A stretch of 64,000 nt of DNA, taken from contig NZ_JASZYG010000003.1 in NCBI RefSeq assembly GCF_030317105.1, positions 770,790-834,789 of the forward strand, written 5' to 3'. The notes below the pieces were generated by a model. The model made no database searches. It was not told the DNA's origin and saw nothing but the letters and a program-made list of their open reading frames with translations. A program made the translations under genes and the position numbers. The DNA comes from Variovorax brevis. GTDB lineage: Bacteria > Pseudomonadota > Gammaproteobacteria > Burkholderiales > Burkholderiaceae_C. Below are positions 37,099-46,542 of the stretch, piece by piece (the stretch's first letter is position 1; each line of letters starts with the position of its first letter).

Positions 37099-38304
37099 AT
37101 GAGCTCCAACGCCCAGCCCACGTCGCCCCACGTCATGAACACCTACGGCCGCCTGCCGATCGCGCTGTCGCACGGCCAAGGGTGCCGAGTGTGGGACACC
37201 AACGGCAAGGCGTACCTGGACGGCCTCGGCGGAATCGCCGTCAACACGCTCGGCCACAACCACCCCGAACTGGTGCCGGCGCTGCAGGACCAGATCACCA
37301 AGCTGATCCACAGCTCCAACTACTACCACGTGACAGGGCAGGAACAGCTCGCGACCAAGCTCACCGAGCTGTCGGGCCTGACGAACGCGTTTTTCTGCTG
37401 CACCGGCCTGGAAGCCAACGAAGCGGCGCTGAAGCTGGCGCGCAAGTTCGGCCACGACAAGGGCATCGAGCGTCCTGAAATCGTGGTCTACGAAGCCGCT
37501 TTTCATGGCCGCAGCATTGCCACGCTGTCCGCCACCGGCAACCCGAAGGTGCAAAAGGGCTTCGAGCCGCTGGTGGAAGGTTTTATTCGCGTGCCGCTCA
37601 ACGACATCGATGCGCTCAAGAAGGCCACCGAAGGCAACCCCAACGTGGTCGCCGTGTTCTTCGAGACCATCCAGGGCGAAGGCGGCATCAACCCGATGCG
37701 TTGGGACTACCTGCGGCAAGTGCGCGCGCTGTGCGACGAGCGCGACTGGCTGATGATGATCGACGAAGTGCAATGCGGCATGGGCCGCACCGGCAAGTGG
37801 TTTGCGCACCAGTGGGCCGGCATCAAGCCGGACGTGATGCCGCTGGCCAAGGGCCTGGGCTCGGGCGTGCCGGTAGGCGCGGTGGTCGCTGGCCCTCGCG
37901 CCGCGAACATCTTCGGGCCGGGCAACCACGGCACGACCTTCGGCGGCAATCCGCTTGCGATGCGCGCCGGCATCGAGACGATCCGCATCATGGAAGAGCA
38001 CAAGCTGCTGGACAACGCGGCCACGATCGGCGCGCACCTCAAGGAATCGCTGGAGCGCGAATTTGCTGGCCTGTCGGGCGTCAAGGAAGTGCGGGGTCAG
38101 GGCCTGATGCTGGGCATCGAACTCGACCGTCCCTGCGGCATCATCCTCAACCAGGCCTGCGATGCCGGCCTGCTGCTGAGCGTGACGGCCGACAGCGTGA
38201 TCCGCCTGGTGCCGCCGCTGATCCTCAACAAGGCCGAGGCCGACGAGATTGTTTCGATCCTCGTGCCGATCGTGAAGGCCTTTCTTGCAGAATCGAAGAC
38301 ATGA
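37099..38304 (+). CDS. argD: Acetylornithine aminotransferase
   Basis: Class III PLP aminotransferase of arginine synthesis (may also act on succinyldiaminopimelate). 401 residues. GLGGIAVNTLGHNHPELVPAL, MIDEVQCGMGRTGKWFAHQ, and the PLP lysine in PLAKGLGSG (about residue 251). A candidate -10 (TAGAAT at 37053-37058) lies upstream. Overlaps argF by 4 nt. Confidence 0.94.
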   Translation: MSSNAQPTSPHVMNTYGRLPIALSHGQGCRVWDTNGKAYLDGLGGIAVNTLGHNHPELVPALQDQITKLIHSSNYYHVTGQEQLATKLTELSGLTNAFFCCTGLEANEAALKLARKFGHDKGIERPEIVVYEAAFHGRSIATLSATGNPKVQKGFEPLVEGFIRVPLNDIDALKKATEGNPNVVAVFFETIQGEGGINPMRWDYLRQVRALCDERDWLMMIDEVQCGMGRTGKWFAHQWAGIKPDVMPLAKGLGSGVPVGAVVAGPRAANIFGPGNHGTTFGGNPLAMRAGIETIRIMEEHKLLDNAATIGAHLKESLEREFAGLSGVKEVRGQGLMLGIELDRPCGIILNQACDAGLLLSVTADSVIRLVPPLILNKAEADEIVSILVPIVKAFLAESKT

Positions 38305-39230
38305 GCAACGCACCCGCCCTCCAGCATTACCTGCAATTCGCCGATTTTTCGGCTGACGAGTACGCGCACCTGTTTGCCCGCGCGGCACTCATCAAGAAGA
38401 AGTTCAAGGCCTACGAGCGACACCAGCCTTTGGTTGACCGTACGCTGGCCATGATCTTCGAGAAGGCCTCGACCCGCACGCGCGTGAGCTTCGAGGCCGG
38501 CATGTATCAGCTGGGCGGCAGCGTGGTGCACCTCACCACCGGCGACAGCCAGTTGGGCCGCGCCGAGCCCATCCAGGACAGCGCCAAGGTCATCAGCCGC
38601 ATGGTCGACCTGGTGATGATCCGCACTTTCGAGCAAACCAAGATCGAAGCCTTCGCGGCGCATTCGCGCGTGCCGGTCATCAACGGCCTGACGAACGAGT
38701 TCCACCCCTGCCAGATCTTGGCGGACATCTTCACCTACATCGAGCACCGCGGCTCGATCAAGGGCAAGACGGTGGCGTGGGTGGGCGACGGCAACAACAT
38801 GGCCAACACCTGGCTGCAGGCCAGCGAGATCCTGGGCTTCAAGGTGCATGTGAGCACGCCCAGCGGGTACGAGGTCGACCAGTCGGTGGCGGGCATCCGG
38901 TCTGGTGAAAGCTACAAGGTCTTCAAGGACCCGATGGAGGCCTGCCGCGACGCTGATCTGGTGACCACGGACGTGTGGACCAGCATGGGCTACGAGGCCG
39001 AGAACGAGGCGCGCCGCAAGGCTTTTGCGGACTGGTGCGTGGATGAAGAGATGATGCGTGCCGCGCAGCCTGATGCGCTGTTCATGCATTGCCTGCCTGC
39101 GCATCGCGGTGAGGAGGTTCAGGCGGAAGTCATTGACGGGCCGCAGTCGGTGGTTTGGGACGAGGCGGAGAACCGGATGCATGTGCAGAAGGCGCTGATG
39201 GAGTACCTGTTACTGGGGCGGGTGGAGTAG
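38301..39230 (+). CDS. argF: Ornithine carbamoyltransferase
   Basis: Makes citrulline from ornithine and carbamoyl phosphate. 309 residues from the ATG at 38301. Carbamoyl-phosphate loop STRTR (about 57-61) within EKASTRTRVSFE, the LTNEFHPCQ motif, DVWTSMG, and the ornithine-side FMHCLPAHRGEEV. Translationally coupled to argD. Confidence 0.95.
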   Translation: MSNAPALQHYLQFADFSADEYAHLFARAALIKKKFKAYERHQPLVDRTLAMIFEKASTRTRVSFEAGMYQLGGSVVHLTTGDSQLGRAEPIQDSAKVISRMVDLVMIRTFEQTKIEAFAAHSRVPVINGLTNEFHPCQILADIFTYIEHRGSIKGKTVAWVGDGNNMANTWLQASEILGFKVHVSTPSGYEVDQSVAGIRSGESYKVFKDPMEACRDADLVTTDVWTSMGYEAENEARRKAFADWCVDEEMMRAAQPDALFMHCLPAHRGEEVQAEVIDGPQSVVWDEAENRMHVQKALMEYLLLGRVE

Positions 39231-39270
39231 TCGGGTCCGCTTTCAGGCGAACACGATCGGGCTTTCTGGC

Positions 39271-39492
39271 TTGGACTCCCGGGCCGCTCAGATCATTGAC
39301 GAAGCGCTCGCGCTGACGCCTGACGAGTGCGCGGCGGTCGTCGCGCTGCTTGACACCTTGGGCGGTGAAGATGACGCCACCATCGCAAGGGCTTGGGCGG
39401 ACGAGATTCGGCAGCGCAAGGAAGCGTTGCGGTCCGGAGCGGCGAAGCCCGTTCCCTGGTCCGAAGTGCGGGCTCGCTTGATTTCCCTGTGA
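39271..39492 (+). CDS. Antitoxin-like addiction module component (TIGR02574-type), orphan
   Basis: 73-residue protein reading IIDEALALTPDECAAVVALL then WADEIRQRKEALRSG and PWSEVRARL. This matches my memory of the putative addiction module component family, antitoxins of RelE/ParE-type pairs. It starts at a TTG (39271) with no clear ribosome site. No toxin gene follows: only about 50 nt separate it from the convergent TonB receptor. The short tail after its stop (MLFSGMEIVLIAHP) could be a relic of a toxin C-terminus, but that is speculative. Confidence 0.65.
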   Translation: MDSRAAQIIDEALALTPDECAAVVALLDTLGGEDDATIARAWADEIRQRKEALRSGAAKPVPWSEVRARLISL

Positions 39493-39543
39493 TGCTTTTC
39501 TCTGGCATGGAAATCGTTTTGATTGCCCACCCAGTCCCGCCGC

Positions 39544-41775
39544 TCAAAAGCGCGTCCCGATGGTCACATACAGCCGTGGCGTCAACGTCATGTCCGACGT
39601 GGTTTGCGTGAGTCCGGCCTGCGGGTCGGCATAGCTCTTCTCGCGAACGAAATGCACGTTGCCGATGTTGTAGACGCCGATTCGCCAATACCCCAGCTTC
39701 GTGATCACGGAGCCCACATACAGGTCCAGCATCGCTCGCGCCTTGTCCCGCCCTGTGATGCCGGGCGAGGTGTTGAAGTCGGCCGGGCCGGTCAAGGTCA
39801 GCGTTCCGCCACCGAACAGGCCGCCCGTGTTGCGAATGGGCCTCGCCACATTGATCGTCGCCAGATAGCGCGCCTGCCCCGGAATGCGCTGCCCGACGTT
39901 GATCCCGCTGGTCATGCGCGACTGCAGCAGGCTGGCATTGGCCGCCAGCGTCCAGTCGTCAGCAAGACCCAGCCAGGTGAGCCCGCTCTTGACGTCGGCT
40001 TCCAGCCCCCAGACGAGCGCATCGCCGACGTTTTGCCGCTGGTCCACCCAGCGGTTGCCAACAAGCGCCGTGGTGGTCGCAATCGCGTCCGACACTTGCC
40101 GCACAAAGAGGTTCAGGCCACCCATGCCCTGCGAACCCAGCTTGGTGTCCATGCCCGTGTCCAGCGTCCAACTGGTTTCAGGCTGCAGGAAGGGATTGCC
40201 GACCACGTCCGGATTGGTGATGCTGTTGCTGCCCTGGCTGGGAATGCGCCGGTCGATGAGGTCCCAGATGCTCGGGTTGCGCGTGATGCGCGCCAGGTTG
40301 ACGCGCATCTGCGTGTCTTCGCCCAGGGGCGTTCGAACGTGCAGCGAGGGTTGCAGCCAGCGCTGGCGCTGGTCGGTCAAGAGCGTGGCGTCGCTGCTTT
40401 CAATGTGGCTTTCCTCGCCGCGAAGTCCCGCGGTGAGCGTGGTGTTGCCCGGCAACTCCCATTCGTTCTGCCCCCACAGCACCTGCCGCGTGATGCGGGC
40501 CCCCAGATCGAGCACGGTGTCCGGCGCGCGGCTCACGTTGGACAGGCTGTTGACGCTCAGGCTTCGGCGGTCGACCAGGGCGCCGACGCTCCACAGCAGT
40601 GGACTTTTCGTGCCCGTCAGCTTGGTGCTGAGCGACCCGTAGGTTTCGTCGCGCTTGTCCAGCAGCCCGTAGACGCTGTTCACCGGCCCGAAGCCATAGT
40701 CCTGGCGCACGTCGCCCAAGCGATCCACGGTGTCCCGGGCATTGCTGTCCGACAAGGTCGTCTCCAGCTTGGCGCCCTCGAAACGATGCGTCCAGTCGAT
40801 GGCGCCCTGCAGGTAGCGACGATCGTAGCGGTGGGCTTCCCCACTTTGAAGGGCGTAAGACCCCAGGCTGTCGTGCCCGCTTCCCACGCTGCGGTAGTTG
40901 CCCGAAAAGTCGGCTTGGCTCAGGTTGGCGCGCAATGTCAACTGGTCCGACGCGCCCACGTGCCCGCTGATGCGAGGTATGAGGGTGTCATCCCTGCGTC
41001 GATAGCGGCCCGACGCATCGACCTCGGAGGTCACGCCACTGGGGTCCGAGCTTGTTCGATGCGTGTCCGCGCCCAGGATGTAGCCAATGCTCGACGCGGC
41101 AACGAAGTAGGCCCAGGGTTGCGATGCAAGCGACGCATCGGCATCGGCAGGCTTGCTGCCAATGGGACCGCTTCTGGAGAAGAAGGCCTGCGCCGCATCG
41201 CTGCCCCACACATGGTTGTCGGTGAGGCGGATGTTGGTCTCACGCTGCACAGTCGCCTGCCGCAGCACGATGTTGATCGTGCCGCCGGTGGCGCCAGAGA
41301 ACTCGGCCGACGGCGCACGCACGACCTCGATGCGTTCGATCAACTCCGAAGGAAGCTGATCCATCGGCAGTTGCGACTTGGCACTCGCCACCCGCTGGCC
41401 GTCGATCAGCAACTGCGTTGCGCCGCGGTCCATGCCGCGCATGCGGATCTCCACGCTCCCGTCCGCCGTCGGCGTGACCTGCACGCCCGGCAATGCACGC
41501 AGCACGTCGGCCACGGAAAAGGCACCGAGTTGCTCGATGTCCTTGCGATCGACGACGACCATCGAGCCTGCCGCGAAAAAGCGTTGCTCGATGGAACGCC
41601 GAGCCGTGACGTTGATGGTTTCGAGTTGCGGCGCATCGCTGGCCGCCGCGCCGGGGTTGTCCGGCATCGACTGGGCATGAAGCGTCAATGCATGGGTCAG
41701 AATTGCTGTTACCGCTGCACGTCTGGCAGGACCGCGGGCACGCGCGACGGCGTGGGTGGTGAGCGCAAGGCGCAT
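39544..41775 (-). CDS. TonB-dependent outer-membrane receptor
   Basis: Outer-membrane gated channel, 743 residues, importing a TonB-dependent ligand (probably a ferric siderophore or similar). Start at 41775 chosen for its AGGGAG site. A short signal-like N-terminus is followed by the plug domain (VLRALPGVQVTPTADGSVEI, RGATQLLIDGQRV, IERIEVVRAPSAEFSGATGG) and a beta barrel ending TLTPRLYVTIGTRF with terminal Phe. Divergent from an OmpR-type two-component system, which may control it. The ligand is unknown. Confidence 0.9.
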   Translation of the reverse strand: MRLALTTHAVARARGPARRAAVTAILTHALTLHAQSMPDNPGAAASDAPQLETINVTARRSIEQRFFAAGSMVVVDRKDIEQLGAFSVADVLRALPGVQVTPTADGSVEIRMRGMDRGATQLLIDGQRVASAKSQLPMDQLPSELIERIEVVRAPSAEFSGATGGTINIVLRQATVQRETNIRLTDNHVWGSDAAQAFFSRSGPIGSKPADADASLASQPWAYFVAASSIGYILGADTHRTSSDPSGVTSEVDASGRYRRRDDTLIPRISGHVGASDQLTLRANLSQADFSGNYRSVGSGHDSLGSYALQSGEAHRYDRRYLQGAIDWTHRFEGAKLETTLSDSNARDTVDRLGDVRQDYGFGPVNSVYGLLDKRDETYGSLSTKLTGTKSPLLWSVGALVDRRSLSVNSLSNVSRAPDTVLDLGARITRQVLWGQNEWELPGNTTLTAGLRGEESHIESSDATLLTDQRQRWLQPSLHVRTPLGEDTQMRVNLARITRNPSIWDLIDRRIPSQGSNSITNPDVVGNPFLQPETSWTLDTGMDTKLGSQGMGGLNLFVRQVSDAIATTTALVGNRWVDQRQNVGDALVWGLEADVKSGLTWLGLADDWTLAANASLLQSRMTSGINVGQRIPGQARYLATINVARPIRNTGGLFGGGTLTLTGPADFNTSPGITGRDKARAMLDLYVGSVITKLGYWRIGVYNIGNVHFVREKSYADPQAGLTQTTSDMTLTPRLYVTIGTRF

Positions 41776-41887
41776 GAAATCGATCTCCCTTATCTTTGCG
41801 CCGATTCTGTTGGGTCGATCCTTAAGGCAAGCCAAAGACGCGCGCCGCCGTGGCTTTTGCGCACGTCGCAGCGTTCAAAATCCCCCA

Positions 41888-42544
41888 ATGCACATCCTCC
41901 TGATCGAAGACGACCTGGACCTCGGCCGCGCCTTGCAAGCCGCGCTCAAGGTCGAAGGGCTGACAAGTGAATGGCGTCGCCGCGCGGCCGATGCGCCCAC
42001 GAGCATCGACGCCGCGATGGTGGACTGCGTGCTCCTCGACCTCACCCTGCCTGACGGCAGCGGCTTCGACCTGCTGGCCCGCTGGCGCCGCAACGGCGTG
42101 CAGGTGCCGATCATCGTGATCACCGCGCGCGCCGCCGTGGAAGACCGCTTGGCGGGGCTCGATGGCGGCGCGGACGACTTCGTCATCAAGCCTTTTGCGA
42201 CCGCAGAGTTGATGTCGCGCATCCGCGCCGTGCTGCGACGCAGCGCGCGGCAGGCGAGCGACTGCTGGACGCTGGGCGACTTGCTGATCGAGCCGCGCCG
42301 GCACGCGGCGCAACTCGACGGGCAGCCTCTGGCGCTGTCGCAACGCGAGTTCCAACTCCTGCTGGAGCTGGCGCGCGAGCCCGGCGCCGTGGTCGCCAAG
42401 GGCCTGATATCGCAACGCCTCGATCCGCTGGGCGATCCTGTGGACTTCGCGTCAATCGAAGTGCACGTGTCCAACCTGCGCCGCAAGATCGGCGCGGAAC
42501 GCATCCGCACCGTTCGCGGCGTGGGCTATTTGCTGGTGGCATGA
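41888..42544 (+). CDS. OmpR-family response regulator
   Basis: 218 residues: receiver domain (MHILLIEDDLDLGRAL, phospho-acceptor Asp51 in LLDLTLPDGSG, ITARAAVEDR, and a Lys in FVIKPF) and a C-terminal winged helix (REFQLLLELAREPG, VHVSNLRRKIG, IRTVRGVGYLL). QseB/PmrA-like. Stop overlaps the kinase start by 4 nt. Divergent from the TonB receptor across 112 nt. Confidence 0.92.
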   Translation: MHILLIEDDLDLGRALQAALKVEGLTSEWRRRAADAPTSIDAAMVDCVLLDLTLPDGSGFDLLARWRRNGVQVPIIVITARAAVEDRLAGLDGGADDFVIKPFATAELMSRIRAVLRRSARQASDCWTLGDLLIEPRRHAAQLDGQPLALSQREFQLLLELAREPGAVVAKGLISQRLDPLGDPVDFASIEVHVSNLRRKIGAERIRTVRGVGYLLVA

Positions 42545-43941
42545 GCGACAAGTCGATCCTGCGCGGCTGGTTCGAGCGCGCCACACAGCCTTCGCTCGTC
42601 CAGCGCAGCGTCGTGTCGATCCTCGTCGGCTTCTTGCTGATCTGGGCCGTCCTGCTGGCGTACCTCCTTTTCGAAGTGAAAAGCATCAACGTGCGTGAAG
42701 GCGGATTGCAGAAGTTCGCGCAAGCGTTGGAGGCGTCGCTCGCCGACGTGCACACCGATGCCGAAGGCGCGGCCTTCACCGCGGCGACGGCAACCTGGGT
42801 CAACATTCGCCGCCGCGAAATCAATCGTCTGCCCGGCGTGATCGAATTCGAACTGCTCGATGCCGACGGCAGGCGCATCTACGCCACGGCAGCCTTGCAA
42901 GATAGTGGGCCACTACCCAAGCCCGACAACCCAGCGCAGGCTATCCAGGTCAACGCCGCGCCCTACCGCCTCGTGGAAGCCGTGACGCCGCGATGGACCT
43001 TGCGCATTGCCGAACCCACGCGAACCGACCAGGCCTTCCTGGCCTACAACGCGCGCTTTCTCCTGCCCTACCTGCTGTTGGCGTTGCCCATCGTGCTGCT
43101 GGCCATCTGGCTGCCGATCCGGCGCGGGCTGCGGCCCTTGCAGACGTTGGCCTCGCGAATCGCCGCACGCGACGCGAACGACCTGAGCCCCGTGGGTGTC
43201 GAGGCGCGCTATCGCGAACTCAAGCCGCTCGTGGGTGCGCTCGACGACTTGCTGCAGCGCCTGCGACTGAAAGTCGAACGAGAACGCGCCTTCGTTCAGG
43301 ATGCGGCACACGAGATCCGCACGCCCCTGGCCGTGATCAATGCGCAGGCGCACGTGCTCGCGCACGCCGCCAATGAAGCTGAGCGCACGCAGGCCGAGGC
43401 GCAGTTGAATCTCGCCATTGCGCGCACCTCGCACATGGCGCAACAGTTGCTCGAACTGGCGGCGCTCGACGAAGCGTCGCCGCCCACCACGCGCACCACC
43501 GATGTGGCCGGCTGGCTGCGCGACGCGCTGGCGCATCCCGCGCAAGAAGCGATGGACAAAGGCATGGAGCTCTCGCTCGACGCAGCGGACAGCCTGACGC
43601 GCAGCATCGACATCACGGCCATGACGTCCATTGTGCACAACTTGGTCGATAACGCCGTTCGCTATGGGTCACGCGGCAACACGGTCGCCGTGGCACTGCA
43701 TGAACAGGGGCACGATCTCGTGCTCTCGGTGCAAGACGACGGCGCCGGCATTGCACCGTCGCAGCACGCGCGCGTGTTCGAACGCTTCTACCGTGGCACG
43801 GACCATGAGGCCAGCGGATCGGGCCTCGGCCTGGCAATCGTCCGGCAGGCCGCGTTGCGCATGGGCGGGCACGTCGACATCGTGGAAGGGCTGAACGGGC
43901 GCGGTGTAGGCTTCCGCGTTCGAATTCCGCCTGCCCGTTGA
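42541..43941 (+). CDS. OmpR-partner sensor histidine kinase
   Basis: 466-residue inner-membrane kinase. Two membrane segments (about 24-43 and 176-195) frame a periplasmic domain of about 130 residues. Then come a HAMP-like region, the H box VQDAAHEIRTPLAVI (His about 257), the N box IVHNLVDNAVRYG and G boxes DDGAGIAP and GSGLGLAIV. Similar in layout to QseC. Co-translated with the regulator. Confidence 0.92.
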   Translation: MSDKSILRGWFERATQPSLVQRSVVSILVGFLLIWAVLLAYLLFEVKSINVREGGLQKFAQALEASLADVHTDAEGAAFTAATATWVNIRRREINRLPGVIEFELLDADGRRIYATAALQDSGPLPKPDNPAQAIQVNAAPYRLVEAVTPRWTLRIAEPTRTDQAFLAYNARFLLPYLLLALPIVLLAIWLPIRRGLRPLQTLASRIAARDANDLSPVGVEARYRELKPLVGALDDLLQRLRLKVERERAFVQDAAHEIRTPLAVINAQAHVLAHAANEAERTQAEAQLNLAIARTSHMAQQLLELAALDEASPPTTRTTDVAGWLRDALAHPAQEAMDKGMELSLDAADSLTRSIDITAMTSIVHNLVDNAVRYGSRGNTVAVALHEQGHDLVLSVQDDGAGIAPSQHARVFERFYRGTDHEASGSGLGLAIVRQAALRMGGHVDIVEGLNGRGVGFRVRIPPAR

Positions 43942-43950
43942 TCTCTTGCC

Positions 43951-44313
43951 ATGTCTTCTTCCCTTTCGCCCTGCCAGCAATGCGGCGCCTGCTGCGCCAG
44001 CTATCGCGTTGACTTCAGCATCCACGAGTCCGAAGAAATGGGCGGGCGGGTGCCCGCCGGCCTCGCGGTGGAAGTGACCAACACGATCTGCCGCATGCGG
44101 GGCACGGACCATGCGCAGCCGCGCTGCGCTGCGCTCGGCGGCAAGATCGGCGTCTCGGTTTCCTGCGGCATTTACGAGTGGCGCCCCAACCCCTGCCACG
44201 AACTGGAAGCAGGCAGCTTCGGCTGCGAGCGCGCCCGGGTCCGGCACGGATTGCCCCCGCTGGACGACGGCGTGTTTCGCTCTCCCTCTCCCGCCGGGAG
44301 AGGGTCGGGGTGA
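43951..44313 (+). CDS. YkgJ-family cysteine cluster protein
   Basis: 120-residue protein with the zinc- or iron-sulfur-type cluster CQQCGACC (Cys8, 11, 14, 15) and further Cys in MRGTDHAQPRCAALGG, VSCGIYEWRPNPC and GSFGCERAR. Function unknown. The last ten residues (SPSPAGRGSG) are encoded by a dispersed CCCTCTCCC palindrome, which also supplies the stop. Confidence 0.8.
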   Translation: MSSSLSPCQQCGACCASYRVDFSIHESEEMGGRVPAGLAVEVTNTICRMRGTDHAQPRCAALGGKIGVSVSCGIYEWRPNPCHELEAGSFGCERARVRHGLPPLDDGVFRSPSPAGRGSG

Positions 44314-44317
44314 GGGC
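44284..44317. repeat. CCCTCTCCC/GGGAGAGGG extragenic palindrome, copy 1
   Basis: Perfect 9-bp arms at 44284-44292 and 44296-44304, followed by TCGGGGTGAGGGC. Similar copies lie at 57589-57623 and (inverted) 57662-57694. The TGA in GGGGTGAGGG is the stop codon of the YkgJ gene. Confidence 0.8.
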
Positions 44318-44475
44318 ACCGGGCGGTTGATTGCCCGGCAGGGTCTCCATCGTCATGCGCCCCCTTCCCCACCTCACCCCCCAAGCGAGAAGCGCCAACC
44401 GCCAGACATTTTTCGATTCGTTTCCGTTGGAAATAACCGACACCACGACGCCCCGCACGGCGCTACCTTTGCGCC

Positions 44476-45108
44476 ATGGATTCACTTCGTCTTTGGGACA
44501 TCTCCCCGCCGGTGCATGAAGGGGCGCCCGTCTTTCCGGGCGACACGCACTACAGCCAGCGCTGGGCCGCCACGATCGGGCCGGGATGCCCGGTCAACGT
44601 CAGCGAGATCACGCTTTCGCCACACGTCGGCGCGCATGCCGATGCACCGCTGCACTACGACGCGGAAGGCGCCACCATCGGCGCCGTCAGCCTCGTGCCT
44701 TTCCTGGGCCGCTGCCGCGTCATCCACGCCATCGAGTGCGGGCCGCTCGTGGAATGGCGGCACATCGAACACGCCCTGGATGACCTGCCGCCGCGCGTGC
44801 TGGTCCGCACCTACCGGACGGCGCCGGTCGATCGCTGGGATCCGCAACTCGCCGCCTATGCGCCGCAAACAATTGAAAAGCTCGCCGAGCGCGGCGTGCA
44901 ACTCGTTGGCATCGACACCGCGAGCATCGACCCGGCCGACAGCAAGTCGCTCGAAAGCCACCAGGTCATTCGCCGCCTGGGCCTGCGCGTGCTCGAAAAC
45001 CTCGTGCTCGACGACGTGCCCGAAGGCGACTACGAACTCATTGCCCTGCCGCTGAAGCTGACAACTGCCGACGCCTCCCCCGTTCGCGCCGTCCTCCGAG
45101 AACTATGA
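44476..45108 (+). CDS. kynB: Kynurenine formamidase
   Basis: Hydrolyses N-formylkynurenine to kynurenine in tryptophan breakdown. 210 residues, metal-dependent cyclase-like fold with ligands in [14 protein letters not shown] (His50, His54, Asp56, His60). [18 protein letters not shown] at the start and [14 protein letters not shown] are typical. First gene of kynB-kynU-kynA; the gap to kynU is 121 nt and contains a dispersed repeat. Confidence 0.93.
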   Translation: MDSLRLWDISPPVHEGAPVFPGDTHYSQRWAATIGPGCPVNVSEITLSPHVGAHADAPLHYDAEGATIGAVSLVPFLGRCRVIHAIECGPLVEWRHIEHALDDLPPRVLVRTYRTAPVDRWDPQLAAYAPQTIEKLAERGVQLVGIDTASIDPADSKSLESHQVIRRLGLRVLENLVLDDVPEGDYELIALPLKLTTADASPVRAVLREL

Positions 45109-45110
45109 CC

Positions 45111-45203
45111 TCCCCCAGGCGGCGCGCACTTCGTGTCGCTCCGCCAACCCCCTCGCCGGGGGCAACACCAGCGGTCCGGCAAAGCCGGTCCCACGGTGTT
45201 TCA
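45111..45203 (-). repeat. Dispersed extragenic repeat, copy B
   Basis: Reverse-oriented copy of the 33174-33268 element, starting 2 nt after the kynB stop. Shared segments include GTGAAACACCG, CCGCTGGTGTTGCCCCCGGC and ACGAAGTGC on the minus strand. It separates kynB from kynU. Confidence 0.85.
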
Positions 45204-45229
45204 CTGAAGTAGAACTGGCCTCGTTCGCC

Positions 45230-46531
45230 ATGACCGTTGAAGTAAAGCTTGATATGAACCTCGAAGACTGCAAGCGCCTCGATGCGCAAGACCCGCTGCG
45301 CACGTTGCGCGACCAATTCACCATCCCCGCCGGCGTCATCTACCTGGACGGCAATTCGCTGGGCGTGATGCCCAAGGCCGCGCCCGCCCGCGTCGCCGAA
45401 GTGGTGACCGGCGAATGGGGCGAAGGGCTCATCCGCTCCTGGAACACTGCCGGCTGGTTCGACTTGCCGCAGCGCCTGGGCGACAAGGTGGCGCGCCTCA
45501 TCGGCGCCGCGCCGGGCGAAGTGGTGTGCACCGACAGCACCTCGATCAACCTCTACAAGGTGCTGTTCGCCGCACTCTCTCAAGCCAAGGCCGACCCGAA
45601 GCGCCGCGTCGTCATCAGCGAGCGCAGCAACTTTCCGACCGACCTTTACATCGCCGAATCGCTGTGCAAGGAACACGGCATGACGCTGCAACTCATCGAA
45701 GAGAGCGAACTGCCGGCGGTGCTCACGCCGGAAGTCGCGGTGCTGATGCTCACACACGTCAACTACCGCACCGGCGCAATGCACGACATGGCGGCCATCA
45801 CTGATGCCGCGCATGCGGCCGGCGTGCTCACCGTGTGGGATCTGGCGCACAGCGCTGGCGCGGTGCCCGTGTCGCTCAACGAAGCCAACGCGGATTTCGC
45901 CATCGGGTGCGGGTACAAGTACCTCAACGGCGGCCCCGGCGCGCCGGCTTTCGCGTGGGTCCACACGCGCCACGCCGGCCAGTTTCAACAGCCGCTGTCG
46001 GGTTGGTGGGGCCACGCCGCGCCCTTCGAATTCACGCCGCATTACCGCCCTGCCCCCGGCATCGCGCGCTATCTCTGCGGCACCCAACCCATCGTGAGCC
46101 TGGCCGCGCTCGAATGCGGCCTCGACACGGTGCTCGCCGCCGATCCGCATGGCGGCATGGACGCATTGCGCACCAAGTCGCTCGCCCTCACCGACGCCTT
46201 CATCGACCTGACCGAGGCGCGCTGCCCCGGCCGCTTCAAGCTTGTCACGCCGCGCGACCACGCACGTCGCGGCTCGCAGGTGTGCCTGGCGATGACGAAG
46301 CAGGAAACGCCCACGCAGGCCTATGCCATCGTGCAGGCGCTCATCGCGCGCGGCGTCATCGGCGACTACCGCGCCGGCGATTCGCAGATGCCCGACATCC
46401 TGCGCTTCGGCTTCACGCCGCTCTATCTCGGCTTTGAAGACGTCTGGAATTCCGTCGAGCACATCGTGCAGGTGCTCGAAAGCGAGGAATGGAAGCGCCC
46501 CGAGTTCAACCAGAAAAATGCCGTGACCTGA
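45230..46531 (+). CDS. kynU: Kynureninase
   Basis: PLP enzyme cleaving kynurenine to anthranilate and alanine. 433 residues. [43 protein letters not shown] and the PLP lysine in [15 protein letters not shown] (about residue 228). Start either ATG 45230 or ATG 45254 ([10 protein letters not shown]); neither has a strong ribosome site. Overlaps nothing; kynA begins 12 nt after the stop. Confidence 0.94.
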   Translation: MTVEVKLDMNLEDCKRLDAQDPLRTLRDQFTIPAGVIYLDGNSLGVMPKAAPARVAEVVTGEWGEGLIRSWNTAGWFDLPQRLGDKVARLIGAAPGEVVCTDSTSINLYKVLFAALSQAKADPKRRVVISERSNFPTDLYIAESLCKEHGMTLQLIEESELPAVLTPEVAVLMLTHVNYRTGAMHDMAAITDAAHAAGVLTVWDLAHSAGAVPVSLNEANADFAIGCGYKYLNGGPGAPAFAWVHTRHAGQFQQPLSGWWGHAAPFEFTPHYRPAPGIARYLCGTQPIVSLAALECGLDTVLAADPHGGMDALRTKSLALTDAFIDLTEARCPGRFKLVTPRDHARRGSQVCLAMTKQETPTQAYAIVQALIARGVIGDYRAGDSQMPDILRFGFTPLYLGFEDVWNSVEHIVQVLESEEWKRPEFNQKNAVT

Positions 46532-46542
46532 GAGCGCAGGAA

